From DASZHC01 sp035938215 (GTDB taxonomy: Bacteria > Verrucomicrobiota > Verrucomicrobiia > Chthoniobacterales > JAFAMB01), in the NCBI GenBank assembly GCA_035938215.1, contig DASZHC010000201.1, positions 1 through 6,092 of the forward strand: a stretch of DNA of 6,092 nucleotides, in the 5' to 3' direction. Position numbers and translations under genes: made by a program. Below the pieces are notes generated by a model, which did not search any database, was not told where the DNA came from, and saw nothing but the letters and a program-made list of their open reading frames with translations. This document shows, piece after piece, positions 1-5,327 of the stretch (position 1 is its first letter; every line of letters starts with the position of its first letter).

Positions 1-180
1 GCGGCCCTTGGCGGCGAGTTTGTTAAGCTTTTCAGAATCGATTTCGGGCTTGGCGAGCTGAAGGTCACCTTTGAAGACCTTATCGCCGCCTTCCTCGGTT
101 CGCTTCTCGTTATCTTCGCGTGGCGGATTCTTGCGAGAACCGAAGCGAAGGATGCCAAAAAAACTGGACCCAAGCATTAA
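1..180 (+). CDS. C-terminal part of a small membrane protein, probably GlsB/YeaQ/YmgE (transglycosylase-associated) family
   Basis: Frame 1 is open from the first base to a TAA at 178-180, giving the last 59 residues of a protein whose start lies outside the window. Visible features are a glycine-rich turn (ALGGEF), a second glycine stretch (FGLGEL), then a hydrophobic helix (about residues 27-44, FEDLIAAFLGSLLVIFAWRI), and a short charged tail rich in K. Order and spacing resemble the last third of the GlsB/YeaQ/YmgE stress-response membrane proteins, which are about 80-100 residues long with three membrane segments and end in a helix followed by Y/W-R. Those proteins sit in the inner membrane; their molecular function is poorly known. 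The assignment rests on pattern only, because the diagnostic N-terminal half is missing. The lysine-rich tail is somewhat longer than usual. A transposase remnant begins immediately after the stop codon. Confidence 0.5.
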   Translation, partial: AALGGEFVKLFRIDFGLGELKVTFEDLIAAFLGSLLVIFAWRILARTEAKDAKKTGPKH

Positions 181-182
181 AT

Positions 183-424
183 TATCCGGCTAGAGAGCTC
201 CATGTAATCTTGGACAATCTCAATACGCATAAACCCAAAAACGATCGCTGGCTTAAAGCCCATCCCACTGTGCATCTGCATTTCACTCCGACTCACAGTT
301 CCTGGCTCAACCAGGTCGAATGCTGGTTTAGCATTCTGAGCCGTGGCGCATTGCAGGGGCCAGTTTCACCAATGTCCGCACCTTGGTGGAGGCTATCGAG
401 GCCTTTATCGCACGTTGGAACTAA
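183..424 (+). pseudogene. Remnant of an IS630-family transposase (C-terminal DDE domain, frameshifted)
   Basis: Frame 3 from about 183 to 359 encodes the C-terminal half of an IS630-type (DDE_3 superfamily endonuclease) transposase. ELHVILDNLNTHK contains the second catalytic Asp (GAC at 213-215), and FTPTHSSWLNQVE contains the final catalytic Glu (GAA at 318-320). After LSRGALQG the homology moves to another frame at about 357-361: frame 2 continues ASFTNVRTLVEAIEAF and then IARWN, ending at TAA 422-424. This fits loss of one base in the G run at 356-359. The N-terminal half, with the helix-turn-helix and first Asp, is absent, and so are recognisable terminal inverted repeats. The element is therefore a dead fragment. 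Some IS630 elements use programmed frameshifting, but with the 5' half missing, decay is the simpler reading. It abuts the stop codon of the upstream membrane-protein gene, so one edge of the remnant is sharply defined. Confidence 0.85.
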
Positions 425-493
425 TGTCGATCCGGTGTCGGATGTCCAAAAAGAGATCGTGTTTCTTGTTTGAATATTCTAGCGTTTCGAACC

Positions 494-700
494 ATGAGCA
501 AACCTCCTATGACGCAAGCAGACGTGGATGCGATCACGAAAGCACTTGAAGAAAAGCACTCTGCCGAGGCCGCGCTCCAGAGAGCATGCCTCGAGCAAAG
601 ATCCAACGAGGAAATCGATCAGGCGATCAGGAAATTTCATCAAGCAAGCGAGGCTTACCGTTCGTTAGGCGCCAAGTTTTTCGAGAACTGGCAGGGATGA
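494..700 (+). CDS. Hypothetical small helical protein (68 aa)
   Basis: I do not recognise this protein. The reading frame encodes 68 residues starting MSKPPMTQADVDAITKALEE and ending FFENWQG, with stop TGA at 698-700. It is rich in Ala, Glu, Lys and Gln, has no membrane segment or signal peptide, and is predicted by eye to be almost entirely alpha-helical, as a two-helix hairpin (residues about 7-29 and 33-58). It contains one Cys. I chose the ATG at 494. An in-frame TTG at 470 would add eight residues overlapping the transposase remnant, and an ATG at 509 would give 63 residues. None has a convincing Shine-Dalgarno sequence. Amphipathic composition and lack of frame breaks favour a real gene; the short length and lack of known relatives keep confidence moderate. 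Confidence 0.45.
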   Translation: MSKPPMTQADVDAITKALEEKHSAEAALQRACLEQRSNEEIDQAIRKFHQASEAYRSLGAKFFENWQG

Positions 701-785
701 AGTGAATAGACAATTTCCGCGGCAACGGCTTTCTACCCCTGTGCCTTTTTGTCGCAAGGAATTCCAGTTCTTCCGGTAGCCCGTG

Positions 786-868
786 TCTAGCGAGGCACGC
801 CCTCAGACCGACGAGATGTAGGGGTAGCAAGGTCGCGTTGGGAGCAGCGCCGATTGGACGAAGCGGCC
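786..868 (+). repeat. Dispersed intergenic repeat, copy 1
   Basis: This 83-bp block matches a second block at 4921-5004 in the same orientation. Both begin TCTAGCG and end AGCGGCC, and they share the runs CCTCAGACCG, CGAGATGTA and CAAGGTCGCGTTGGGA in the same order and spacing. Differences are scattered substitutions plus one net base of length. Both copies are intergenic and follow a gene 3' end. Neither is protein coding, and neither carries visible transposase sequence. The pattern is that of a dispersed non-coding repeat family (REP/MITE-like). I cannot name the family. Confidence 0.8.
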
Positions 869-873
869 TCGCT

Positions 874-969
874 CTAGAATCCTTAAAAAGCAAGGCACCT
901 GATGATTGATGCGGGAGACGGAAAAAACTCGACTCATCTGCAACCAGTTTTGCTTTTCAAGGATTCCAG
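874..969. repeat. Long inverted repeat (20-bp arms, 56-bp spacer)
   Basis: The left arm 874-893 and right arm 950-969 are reverse complements at 18 of 20 positions. The arms contain the cores GAATCCTT / AAGGATTC and AAAGCAA / TTGCTTT. The structure starts five bases after repeat copy 1 and may be part of the same insertion. The spacer has no gene. It resembles a tiny terminal-inverted-repeat element (MITE-like), or a DNA that could form a hairpin. The second copy of the dispersed repeat has a different, shorter hairpin at the equivalent place. Confidence 0.6.
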
Positions 970-993
970 CCGGCGATACACGGCGTGCAAAAG

Positions 994-1008
994 TCAAGAT
1001 AATCTTGA
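994..1008. promoter_or_regulatory. 15-bp perfect palindrome upstream of the 78-aa gene
   Basis: TCAAGAT-A-ATCTTGA is a perfect 7+1+7 inverted repeat ending 32 bases before the ATG at 1041. Size, symmetry and position fit a dimeric repressor operator. No convincing -35/-10 pair with standard spacing was seen next to it, so the role is speculative. Confidence 0.3.
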
Positions 1009-1040
1009 ATCCCCCGGCTAAAGTGACTCATCTTAGGTCT

Positions 1041-1277
1041 ATGAACGAGGAAGAAATCGAGACTCGTTTCGAGGAGATGCGAAACGAGCTGAAAGCTCAA
1101 AAGGAGCAACTTGATGCATTCAAAGAGGACCTAAAGATCCTGTTCAAACACCACTCAATCGCTCCCCGCGACATTCTTGATACTGCGCAACAGCTTGGAA
1201 ACGCGGCCTTCGACCAGTTTGATGTTCGCAGATGCCGGGAGTTTCTAAAGAAATATGATCTTCGGAAGGGCTTCTAG
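1041..1277 (+). CDS. Hypothetical protein with N-terminal coiled coil (78 aa)
   Basis: I do not recognise this protein. From ATG 1041 to TAG 1275-1277 it encodes 78 residues. Residues 1-33 (MNEEEIETRFEEMRNELKAQ onward) are strongly charged with heptad-like hydrophobics and look like a coiled coil. Residues 34-78 contain a short second region with HHSIAPRDIL, GNAAFDQFDV and a basic C-terminus (FLKKYDLRKGF). There is no signal peptide or membrane segment, so it is probably cytoplasmic. The frame stays open upstream to an ATG at 906, which would give 123 residues. That extension reads through the inverted repeat at 874-969 and has non-protein-like composition, so the internal start is preferred. 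No clear Shine-Dalgarno sequence is present. The next gene (1425-1889) converges on it from the right. Confidence 0.55.
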   Translation: MNEEEIETRFEEMRNELKAQKEQLDAFKEDLKILFKHHSIAPRDILDTAQQLGNAAFDQFDVRRCREFLKKYDLRKGF

Positions 1278-1424
1278 CTAAGCTAACAAGGCAGGCTCGT
1301 AAGTTCGCCAATGCCGCCCAAATTAATTTTAACCAATAGCAGTGCGGCGGACGCTGAGGAGGCAGGGACCCGCAGGATGCAGCGAGAATGCGGCGTTTTT
1401 CGTCCATGACCAAACGCAGTGGCT

Positions 1425-1889
1425 CTACCATTCTTTTCCGATGTAAAGCGCCGAAATGCCGCCAAACATACCAACCTTGCCGCGTAAAGGTGTATCGACA
1501 ACAAGGACACCATCATCGGAAACCAGTTGCGCGTTGCGACTGTCGAATAGCAACAGGAATTTTACCTCCGTTTGCCCTCGCTGGGTAAAATCCTGGATGT
1601 AACCTCTATTCCGTCCGCTATCCAGTCGCCGGAGAATTGGCCCGACTTCACCGGCCGTAAGTACGGCAGCCTCAACCGCCACAACCGGGTTTTGAGCGAG
1701 AATAGCTTTCTTTCTGGCGTCGGCCTTCGCAAGAAACCTCTGAAGCCGTTCGCGGGCCAGGGCTATTTCGGAATTATATGGCGTCGCCGACATCAACGCG
1801 TAGTCATTCGCAGTTGCGACAGGGGTTTGGGGGGGAAGCACTCCTAACACCGAGCCGACTAACAAAAGGGAAAGAACGAGTCGTTTCAT
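1425..1889 (-). CDS. Hypothetical exported protein (154 aa) with Sec signal peptide
   Basis: I do not recognise the family. The protein starts MKRLVLSLLLVGSVLGVLPP, a typical Sec signal peptide with a basic N-region and hydrophobic core, with a probable cleavage after VATA (about residue 27). It is therefore likely periplasmic or secreted. There is no lipobox cysteine, and the mature part has no cysteine. The mature region has a basic helical stretch (about residues 40-70, ALARERLQRFLAKADARKKA). It then becomes beta-rich, with FLLLFDSRNAQLVSDDGVLVV, and ends VGMFGGISALYIGKEW. I chose the ATG at 1889 because the signal peptide begins there; an in-frame ATG seven codons upstream (1910) would spoil the N-region. 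A GAGG lies about 13 bases upstream. It lies downstream of the tal terminator on the same strand, so it is probably transcribed separately. Confidence 0.7.
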   Translation of the reverse strand: MKRLVLSLLLVGSVLGVLPPQTPVATANDYALMSATPYNSEIALARERLQRFLAKADARKKAILAQNPVVAVEAAVLTAGEVGPILRRLDSGRNRGYIQDFTQRGQTEVKFLLLFDSRNAQLVSDDGVLVVDTPLRGKVGMFGGISALYIGKEW

Positions 1890-1943
1890 TGATGAGTAAA
1901 CCTCTAGCATAGAGATCCCTCGGCGCGGGTGCGAACTAAAATA

Positions 1944-1973
1944 TGAGCTGTTCCCCTTGCGAGGAACAGCTCA
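1944..1973 (-). terminator. Rho-independent terminator after tal
   Basis: A perfect 11-bp stem (TGAGCTGTTCC at 1944-1954 with GGAACAGCTCA at 1963-1973) encloses an 8-base loop. Read leftward, the stem is followed by TATTTTAG, a short U-rich tail. It lies 54 bases past the transaldolase stop codon, which fits termination of the larC-tal transcript. The U tract is modest. Confidence 0.65.
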
Positions 1974-2027
1974 ACACTCCGAAGGAATGCTACGGCACCG
2001 CCTAAAAATTCGCTGTTCAGGAACCGA

Positions 2028-3005
2028 TTAAAGTTTACTGGAAATCAATTTCTCCAATTTCACGATGTCTGCGGAAAACTTCCGGATTCCTTCGGCCGTC
2101 TTCTCCACCGCCATCGGATCTTCGTTGAATTCGAACCTGAATTTCTTTTCGTCGAAGGTCACGGGTTCGGCATCAGATTTCTTCGCTGCTTCGACGGAAA
2201 GCTTTCTTTCAACGGGTTCGGTCGAGTTGCTGAGCTCCTCGAGTAAATTCGGGCTGATCGTTAACAGGTCACCACCGGCCAACTCAACAATCTGGCTGGT
2301 GTTGCGGAAACTGGCGCCCATGACCTCGGTTTGATAACCGAATTTCTTGTAGTGGTTGTAAATCTTTGCTACCGACTGTACCCCCGGGTCTTCTGCGCCC
2401 TTGTAGTCTTTGCCAGTGTGTGCTTTGTACCAGTCGTAGATTCGACCGACGAAGGGCGAGATCAATCTCACCTTCGCCTCGGCGCAGGCGACCGCCTGTG
2501 GGAAAGAGAAAAGCAGGGTCAAGTTGCAGTTGATACCCAACTGCTGCAGCCGTTCAGCTGCCTTGATCCCCTCCCACGTTGAAGCAATCTTGATCAAGAC
2601 CCGTTCGCGTGGGATCCCGTTCTGTTCGTAGATTGCAATCAGACGGCGCGCTTTATCTATCGATCCCCCGCGATCGAACGAAAGCCTGGCATCGGTCTCG
2701 GTTGAAACCCGACCCGGAACAATCTTGAGAATCTCCATCCCAAATTGCACAAGCAGGTTATCCATCACCGCTTCGACCTTAACAGCCCCGCTCAGTGGTG
2801 AATCCTTGAGTTCTGCAACAGCCTTATCAAGAAGCGGCACGTACTCGGCCTTCTGTACAGCGGCGAAGATCAGGCTCGGATTGGTTGTGGCATCCTGCGG
2901 TTTGAACGCACGCATGGACTCAAAGTCACCAGTATCAGCGACGACCGTGGTGAATTTTTTGAGCTGTTCGAGCTGAGAAACTTTTTCCAATGTAGCGGTG
3001 CTCAT
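2028..3005 (-). CDS. tal: Transaldolase (TalB type)
   Basis: Transaldolase moves a dihydroxyacetone unit between sedoheptulose 7-phosphate and glyceraldehyde 3-phosphate in the cytoplasmic non-oxidative pentose phosphate pathway, through a Schiff base on lysine. The 325-residue product is colinear with E. coli TalB (about 317 residues). VVADTGD carries the catalytic Asp (D24), DATTNPSL follows at 38-45, and VSTETDARLSFD carries the catalytic Glu (E103). LIKIASTWEG carries the Schiff-base Lys (K139). NCNLTLLFSF, LISPFVGRIYDWY, EDPGV and MGASFRNT follow in order, and the C-terminus has EDPMAVEKTAEGIRKF. All key residues are present, so the enzyme should be active. I chose the ATG at 3005, which gives the usual N-terminus; 13 further in-frame codons upstream (from 3044) have no family similarity. 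There is no good Shine-Dalgarno sequence. larC ends 65 bases upstream on the same strand, so co-transcription is possible, and a hairpin terminator follows. Confidence 0.96.
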   Translation of the reverse strand: MSTATLEKVSQLEQLKKFTTVVADTGDFESMRAFKPQDATTNPSLIFAAVQKAEYVPLLDKAVAELKDSPLSGAVKVEAVMDNLLVQFGMEILKIVPGRVSTETDARLSFDRGGSIDKARRLIAIYEQNGIPRERVLIKIASTWEGIKAAERLQQLGINCNLTLLFSFPQAVACAEAKVRLISPFVGRIYDWYKAHTGKDYKGAEDPGVQSVAKIYNHYKKFGYQTEVMGASFRNTSQIVELAGGDLLTISPNLLEELSNSTEPVERKLSVEAAKKSDAEPVTFDEKKFRFEFNEDPMAVEKTAEGIRKFSADIVKLEKLISSKL

Positions 3006-3008
3006 ATG

Positions 3009-3014
3009 ATTATA
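3009..3014 (-). promoter_or_regulatory. Possible -10 hexamer immediately before tal
   Basis: On the minus strand the sequence TATAAT occurs exactly three bases before the tal ATG. A -10 element here would put the transcription start at or just inside the start codon, giving a leaderless message. A TTGAAC lies upstream, but its spacer of about 24 bases is too long for a normal -35. This may be chance. Confidence 0.2.
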
Positions 3015-3070
3015 AAGCGAACGCCTTTTGCCGCCGCAGTTCAACTAATTTTTAGCGCGCGGCGACACTA

Positions 3071-4429
3071 TTATCGTTCAGCGGAATAAGAATGCCTCCA
3101 AAACGCCTGCAGAGCAATCTCGTAAATCCGCTTCAACGGCTGTTGGCTCGCTCGCGCGGCCCTGTCGCACGATTCAAATTCAGGTGAGGCTTGGACTATC
3201 CGGCCATGCCGGCGGCCAACCTTTATTTGAACGGAGCCTGCCGAAGTCTCGACCTGCACCATTTCGCGCTCAAGCGATACGCGATCTATCTCCTGGTATC
3301 GGATCCCAAAGGTCGAGGTCTCCTCAAAGAGAATTTCCTGCATCGCTTCGCGCTCTTGAGGCCGGCAAAGAACGGTAATGATTGTCCCCGGCCGATTTTT
3401 TTTCATCTGGATTGGAACGAGAAAAAAGTCTAGGGCGCCGGCCGTGAATAGTCTTTCCTGCGCAGCCCCCAAGATTTCCGGAGACAGATCGTCAATATTT
3501 GCCTGAAGTTCGGTGATTTGCTCCGGCGCTTCATCCTTTTCAAGCTCGCCTAGGACTGCACGCAGAACGTTGGGCCTGCTCGGCAAATCGCGCTGTCCCA
3601 CTCCATAGCCGATTTTCTCAGGTCGCATTGCGGGCAGGAAACCCACCGAATGTTGGAACTCCGCGACGATCGCGGCGCCGGTAGGAGTGATCAGCTCGAA
3701 CGGAACGGAAATCTGCGAGATCGGGATGCCTTTCAGTATTTCCAGAGTCGCCGGAGCGGGCAGCGGATACTCCCCATGACTGCATCTAAAAGTACCGTGT
3801 CCGTCACAAAGACTGGAAAAATAGACGCGTTCAATCCCAAGGGACTCGATTCCAACAGTCGCGAGAACGATGTCGACGATTGAGTCGAGGGCGCCAATTT
3901 CATGAAAATGGACCTGTTCAATCGGGACGCCGTGTGTCTTCGCCTCGGCTTCTCCTATTCTTTGAAAGATGGAGAGCGAATGACTTTTGACGAAGTCTGA
4001 GAGATCGCTTTTCTGAATCAAATCGCGAATGTCCGGCAAGCTCTTTGACTCTGTCTCCTCGCTGTGCGCGTGCGCAGGGGATTGGTGAGCTTTATCGGAT
4101 TCATGGTGGTCGTGACGATGGTCATGGTCATGATGCGCATATTTGCGGGGATGCTCGTCCTCTTCGGGGGATTGGCCGGTGTGATGCGCCTCATCCTCGT
4201 CGTGCGAATGCTGCCTGCTCTCCACATGGGTCAAACCCGAGTGAACATCAAACTTTATTCCAGCGATCCTCTGGCGGGTCTGACGCTCGAAATGCAGGTG
4301 AAAGTTTCCCAGCTCAAGCTTGGAGAGTTCCCATTCGAATGTTGAGGGAGTGACTCCCAGGTCCGCCAGCGCTCCTACCATCATGTCGCCGCTGATGCCC
4401 GAGAAGCAATCGACGTAAAGAATGCGCAT
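3071..4429 (-). CDS. larC: LarC, nickel-pincer cofactor nickel insertase, with His-rich insert
   Basis: LarC inserts nickel, with CTP use, into the pyridinium dithiocarboxylate precursor to finish the nickel-pincer nucleotide cofactor of lactate racemase and related LarA enzymes. The 452-residue product begins MRILYVDCFSGISGDMMVGA, the family's N-terminal signature. It continues with SLPDIRDLI (130-138), GEAEAKTHGV, EQVHFHEIGALDSIVDIV (171-188), DGHGTFRCSHGEYPLPAPAT (209-228) and ELITPTGAAI (245-254). The C-terminal domain is present with NIDDLSPEILG (311-321), QMKKNRPG and the ending RIVQASPEFESC. The two domains that are split as LarC1/LarC2 in Lactobacillus plantarum are thus one continuous protein here. 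Residues about 74-122 form an insert with 14 histidines plus many Asp/Glu, a likely nickel-binding or storage region. No larA, larB or larE is in the window. The start codon has only a weak upstream AGACCAGG. tal follows after 65 bp. Confidence 0.95.
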   Translation of the reverse strand: MRILYVDCFSGISGDMMVGALADLGVTPSTFEWELSKLELGNFHLHFERQTRQRIAGIKFDVHSGLTHVESRQHSHDEDEAHHTGQSPEEDEHPRKYAHHDHDHRHDHHESDKAHQSPAHAHSEETESKSLPDIRDLIQKSDLSDFVKSHSLSIFQRIGEAEAKTHGVPIEQVHFHEIGALDSIVDIVLATVGIESLGIERVYFSSLCDGHGTFRCSHGEYPLPAPATLEILKGIPISQISVPFELITPTGAAIVAEFQHSVGFLPAMRPEKIGYGVGQRDLPSRPNVLRAVLGELEKDEAPEQITELQANIDDLSPEILGAAQERLFTAGALDFFLVPIQMKKNRPGTIITVLCRPQEREAMQEILFEETSTFGIRYQEIDRVSLEREMVQVETSAGSVQIKVGRRHGRIVQASPEFESCDRAARASQQPLKRIYEIALQAFWRHSYSAER

Positions 4430-4451
4430 CCTGGTCTTACTACGTTGAAAA

Positions 4452-4500
4452 CCGGACCACGCAAGGGGCTTATATCGCAGTTACCCCTCGCGCCGTCCGG
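4452..4500. promoter_or_regulatory. Imperfect inverted repeat in the larC / fba-remnant divergent region
   Basis: The 97-bp gap between the divergent starts at 4429 and 4527 contains a nested dyad. CCGGAC (4452-4457) pairs with GTCCGG (4495-4500), and AGGGG (4464-4468) pairs with CCCCT (4484-4488); the mismatched bases between them contain a further GC/GC match. It could be an operator shared by both directions or a 5'-UTR hairpin. A TATAAT at 4512-4517 lies ten bases before the aldolase ATG but has no well-spaced -35. Confidence 0.3.
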
Positions 4501-4526
4501 CAGGAAGCGATTATAATGAATTCCGT

Positions 4527-4914
4527 ATGATTGTGCCAACGTCCGCCTTGTACAAGCTTGCCTACTCGAAATACGCGATCGGAGCGTACAACATAAACAA
4601 TCTAGGTTCGCCGCATCAATGCCGCGGGCGGCAAATTGGATCCGAGCGCGCGCGGAGTCGATGAAGACGAATATCTGCCGGCTGCCAAGCTTGGAGTGAC
4701 CAAAATAAACATCGATACGGATGGACGCATGGTCTGGACGCGCGTTCATCGCGAATATTTCCGTGATCATCCCGAGCAATTCGATTTCAGGCCGCCAGGA
4801 AAAATATTCGTCGACGAATACGCGAAATTCATAGCACGTAAGAACGAGAAGCTTGGCTCAGCAAACACGTTGCCATCGGTGCGAGAAGCACTTTCGGCAA
4901 AGAGCCAGGCATAA
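4527..4914 (+). pseudogene. fba: Class II fructose-1,6-bisphosphate aldolase gene with a large internal deletion
   Basis: Class II aldolase is the zinc enzyme that cleaves or forms fructose 1,6-bisphosphate in glycolysis and gluconeogenesis. From ATG 4527, frame 3 reads MIVPTSALYKLAYSKYAIGA then YNINNL, the family's usual first 26 residues. At about 4604-4606 the similarity jumps to frame 1, reading VRRINAAGGKLDPSARGVDE, then EYLPAAKLGVTKINIDTDGR and RVHREYFRDHPEQFDFRPPG. It ends KIFVDEYAKFIARKNEKLGS and a short tail, with stop TAA at 4912-4914. Those are the C-terminal ~100 residues. An intact enzyme of this type has roughly 340-350 residues, so some 220 are missing, including the zinc-binding histidines and catalytic acid. 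The junction is also out of frame, so no aldolase can be made. The remaining sequence is well conserved, suggesting a recent deletion or an assembly join. It is divergent from larC-tal. Confidence 0.88.
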
Positions 4915-4920
4915 CGAGTT

Positions 4921-5004
4921 TCTAGCGGGGCCGCGCCTCAGACCGGCGAGATGTAAGGATTTCAAGGTCGCGTTGGGAACAGCATTTGATCGGGTGGAGC
5001 GGCC
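4921..5004 (+). repeat. Dispersed intergenic repeat, copy 2
   Basis: This is an 84-bp block matching 786-868 in the same orientation, including the shared 16-base run CAAGGTCGCGTTGGGA. It begins six bases after the stop codon of the aldolase remnant. It is non-coding. A short hairpin (5012-5017 with 5027-5032) follows seven bases later, where copy 1 instead has the 96-bp inverted repeat. Confidence 0.8.
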
Positions 5005-5070
5005 AAATCCTGGGTTGCCGGAGATCCAACCCTACCGGGTCTGCCCCGCTGCTATCGCCAGTCTGCGGTA

Positions 5071-5213
5071 GCGGGCAGATCTCCATAAACGCTAACTTGA
5101 GCTCACAAACGCGCTACGATGTAGGCGAACCGTCTCGGTTTGCACGGTTTTGAAGCGGGCAAAGCGGGACGCTTCGCCTACTTGCGCCAAGTTAGCGCTT
5201 ATGAGCTGCCCGC
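5071..5213. repeat. Nested inverted-repeat element (MITE-like)
   Basis: Three pairs of arms are nested around one centre. GCGGGCAG (5071-5078) pairs with CTGCCCGC (5206-5213). The 15-base arm 5085-5099 (ATAAACGCTAACTTG) pairs with 5188-5202 with one mismatch. GTAGGCGAA (5121-5129) pairs with TTCGCCTAC (5173-5181). Inside, CGAACCG-TCT-CGGTTTG (5126-5142) forms a further small hairpin. The segment 5071-5078 can alternatively pair with 5041-5049, so two structures compete. There is no coding content. It looks like a small non-autonomous palindromic insertion; the family is unknown to me. Confidence 0.7.
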
Positions 5214-5264
5214 CGAGGAGAACGCCCCCGGAAGTCCGGCCCTGCAAACTGCGGGCACAAGTTG

Positions 5265-5303
5265 AAAATAAAAAAGGCCGCCGTTTGATGGAAAAGCGGC
5301 GGC
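5265..5303 (-). terminator. Strong Rho-independent terminator after the 43-aa peptide gene
   Basis: CGGCGGC (5297-5303) pairs with GCCGCCG (5277-5283) across a 13-base interval that can add three A-T pairs past a bulged G. Read leftward, the stem is followed, after one C, by TTTTTTATTTT (5275-5265), a strong U tract. It lies 24 bases beyond the stop of the peptide gene and is oriented to end its transcript. Confidence 0.85.
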
Positions 5304-5327
5304 TTTGAGTAAGGGTGCTCGGATCGA

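Larger units (their letters stand above)
701..1040. other. 340-bp intergenic region carrying two repeat structures
   Basis: No convincing gene lies here. The stretch holds the dispersed repeat copy at 786-868, the inverted repeat at 874-969 and a 15-bp palindrome at 994-1008, each listed separately. A leftward open frame runs across the repeat (627-893), but it is a by-product of the repeat and overlaps the end of the 494-700 gene, so it is not called. Confidence 0.6.
4915..5327. other. 413-bp intergenic region made of repeats, ending in a terminator
   Basis: No gene is supported. The stretch holds repeat copy 2 (4921-5004) and a small hairpin at 5012-5032 (GGGTTG / CAACCC). It also holds a hairpin at 5041-5078 (9-bp stem with one bulged C), the nested inverted repeat at 5071-5213 and the terminator at 5265-5303. 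Confidence 0.6.

Noticed and set aside
627..893. Leftward 88-codon open frame across repeat copy 1
   Set aside because: It overlaps the 494-700 gene and owes its length to the dispersed repeat. A similar reading can be made from the non-coding copy 2, so it is a by-product of the repeat rather than a gene.
906..1040. N-terminal extension of the 78-aa gene to the ATG at 906
   Set aside because: The extension is encoded by the inverted repeat and intergenic sequence and is not protein-like; the charged helix starts at the ATG at 1041.
3006..3044. 13-residue N-terminal extension of transaldolase
   Set aside because: The added residues (MNCGGKRRSLYNH) have no counterpart in transaldolases, and the ATG at 3005 gives the normal N-terminus.
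4064..4345. Rightward frame inside larC that looks like a membrane protein (Met/Val-rich)
   Set aside because: It is the antisense of the histidine/aspartate-rich insert of LarC: His codons CAT/CAC read as ATG/GTG on the other strand, producing a false hydrophobic stretch.
4381..4779. Leftward 132-codon open frame across the aldolase remnant and larC start
   Set aside because: It is antisense to a clear aldolase coding remnant and has no protein-like features.
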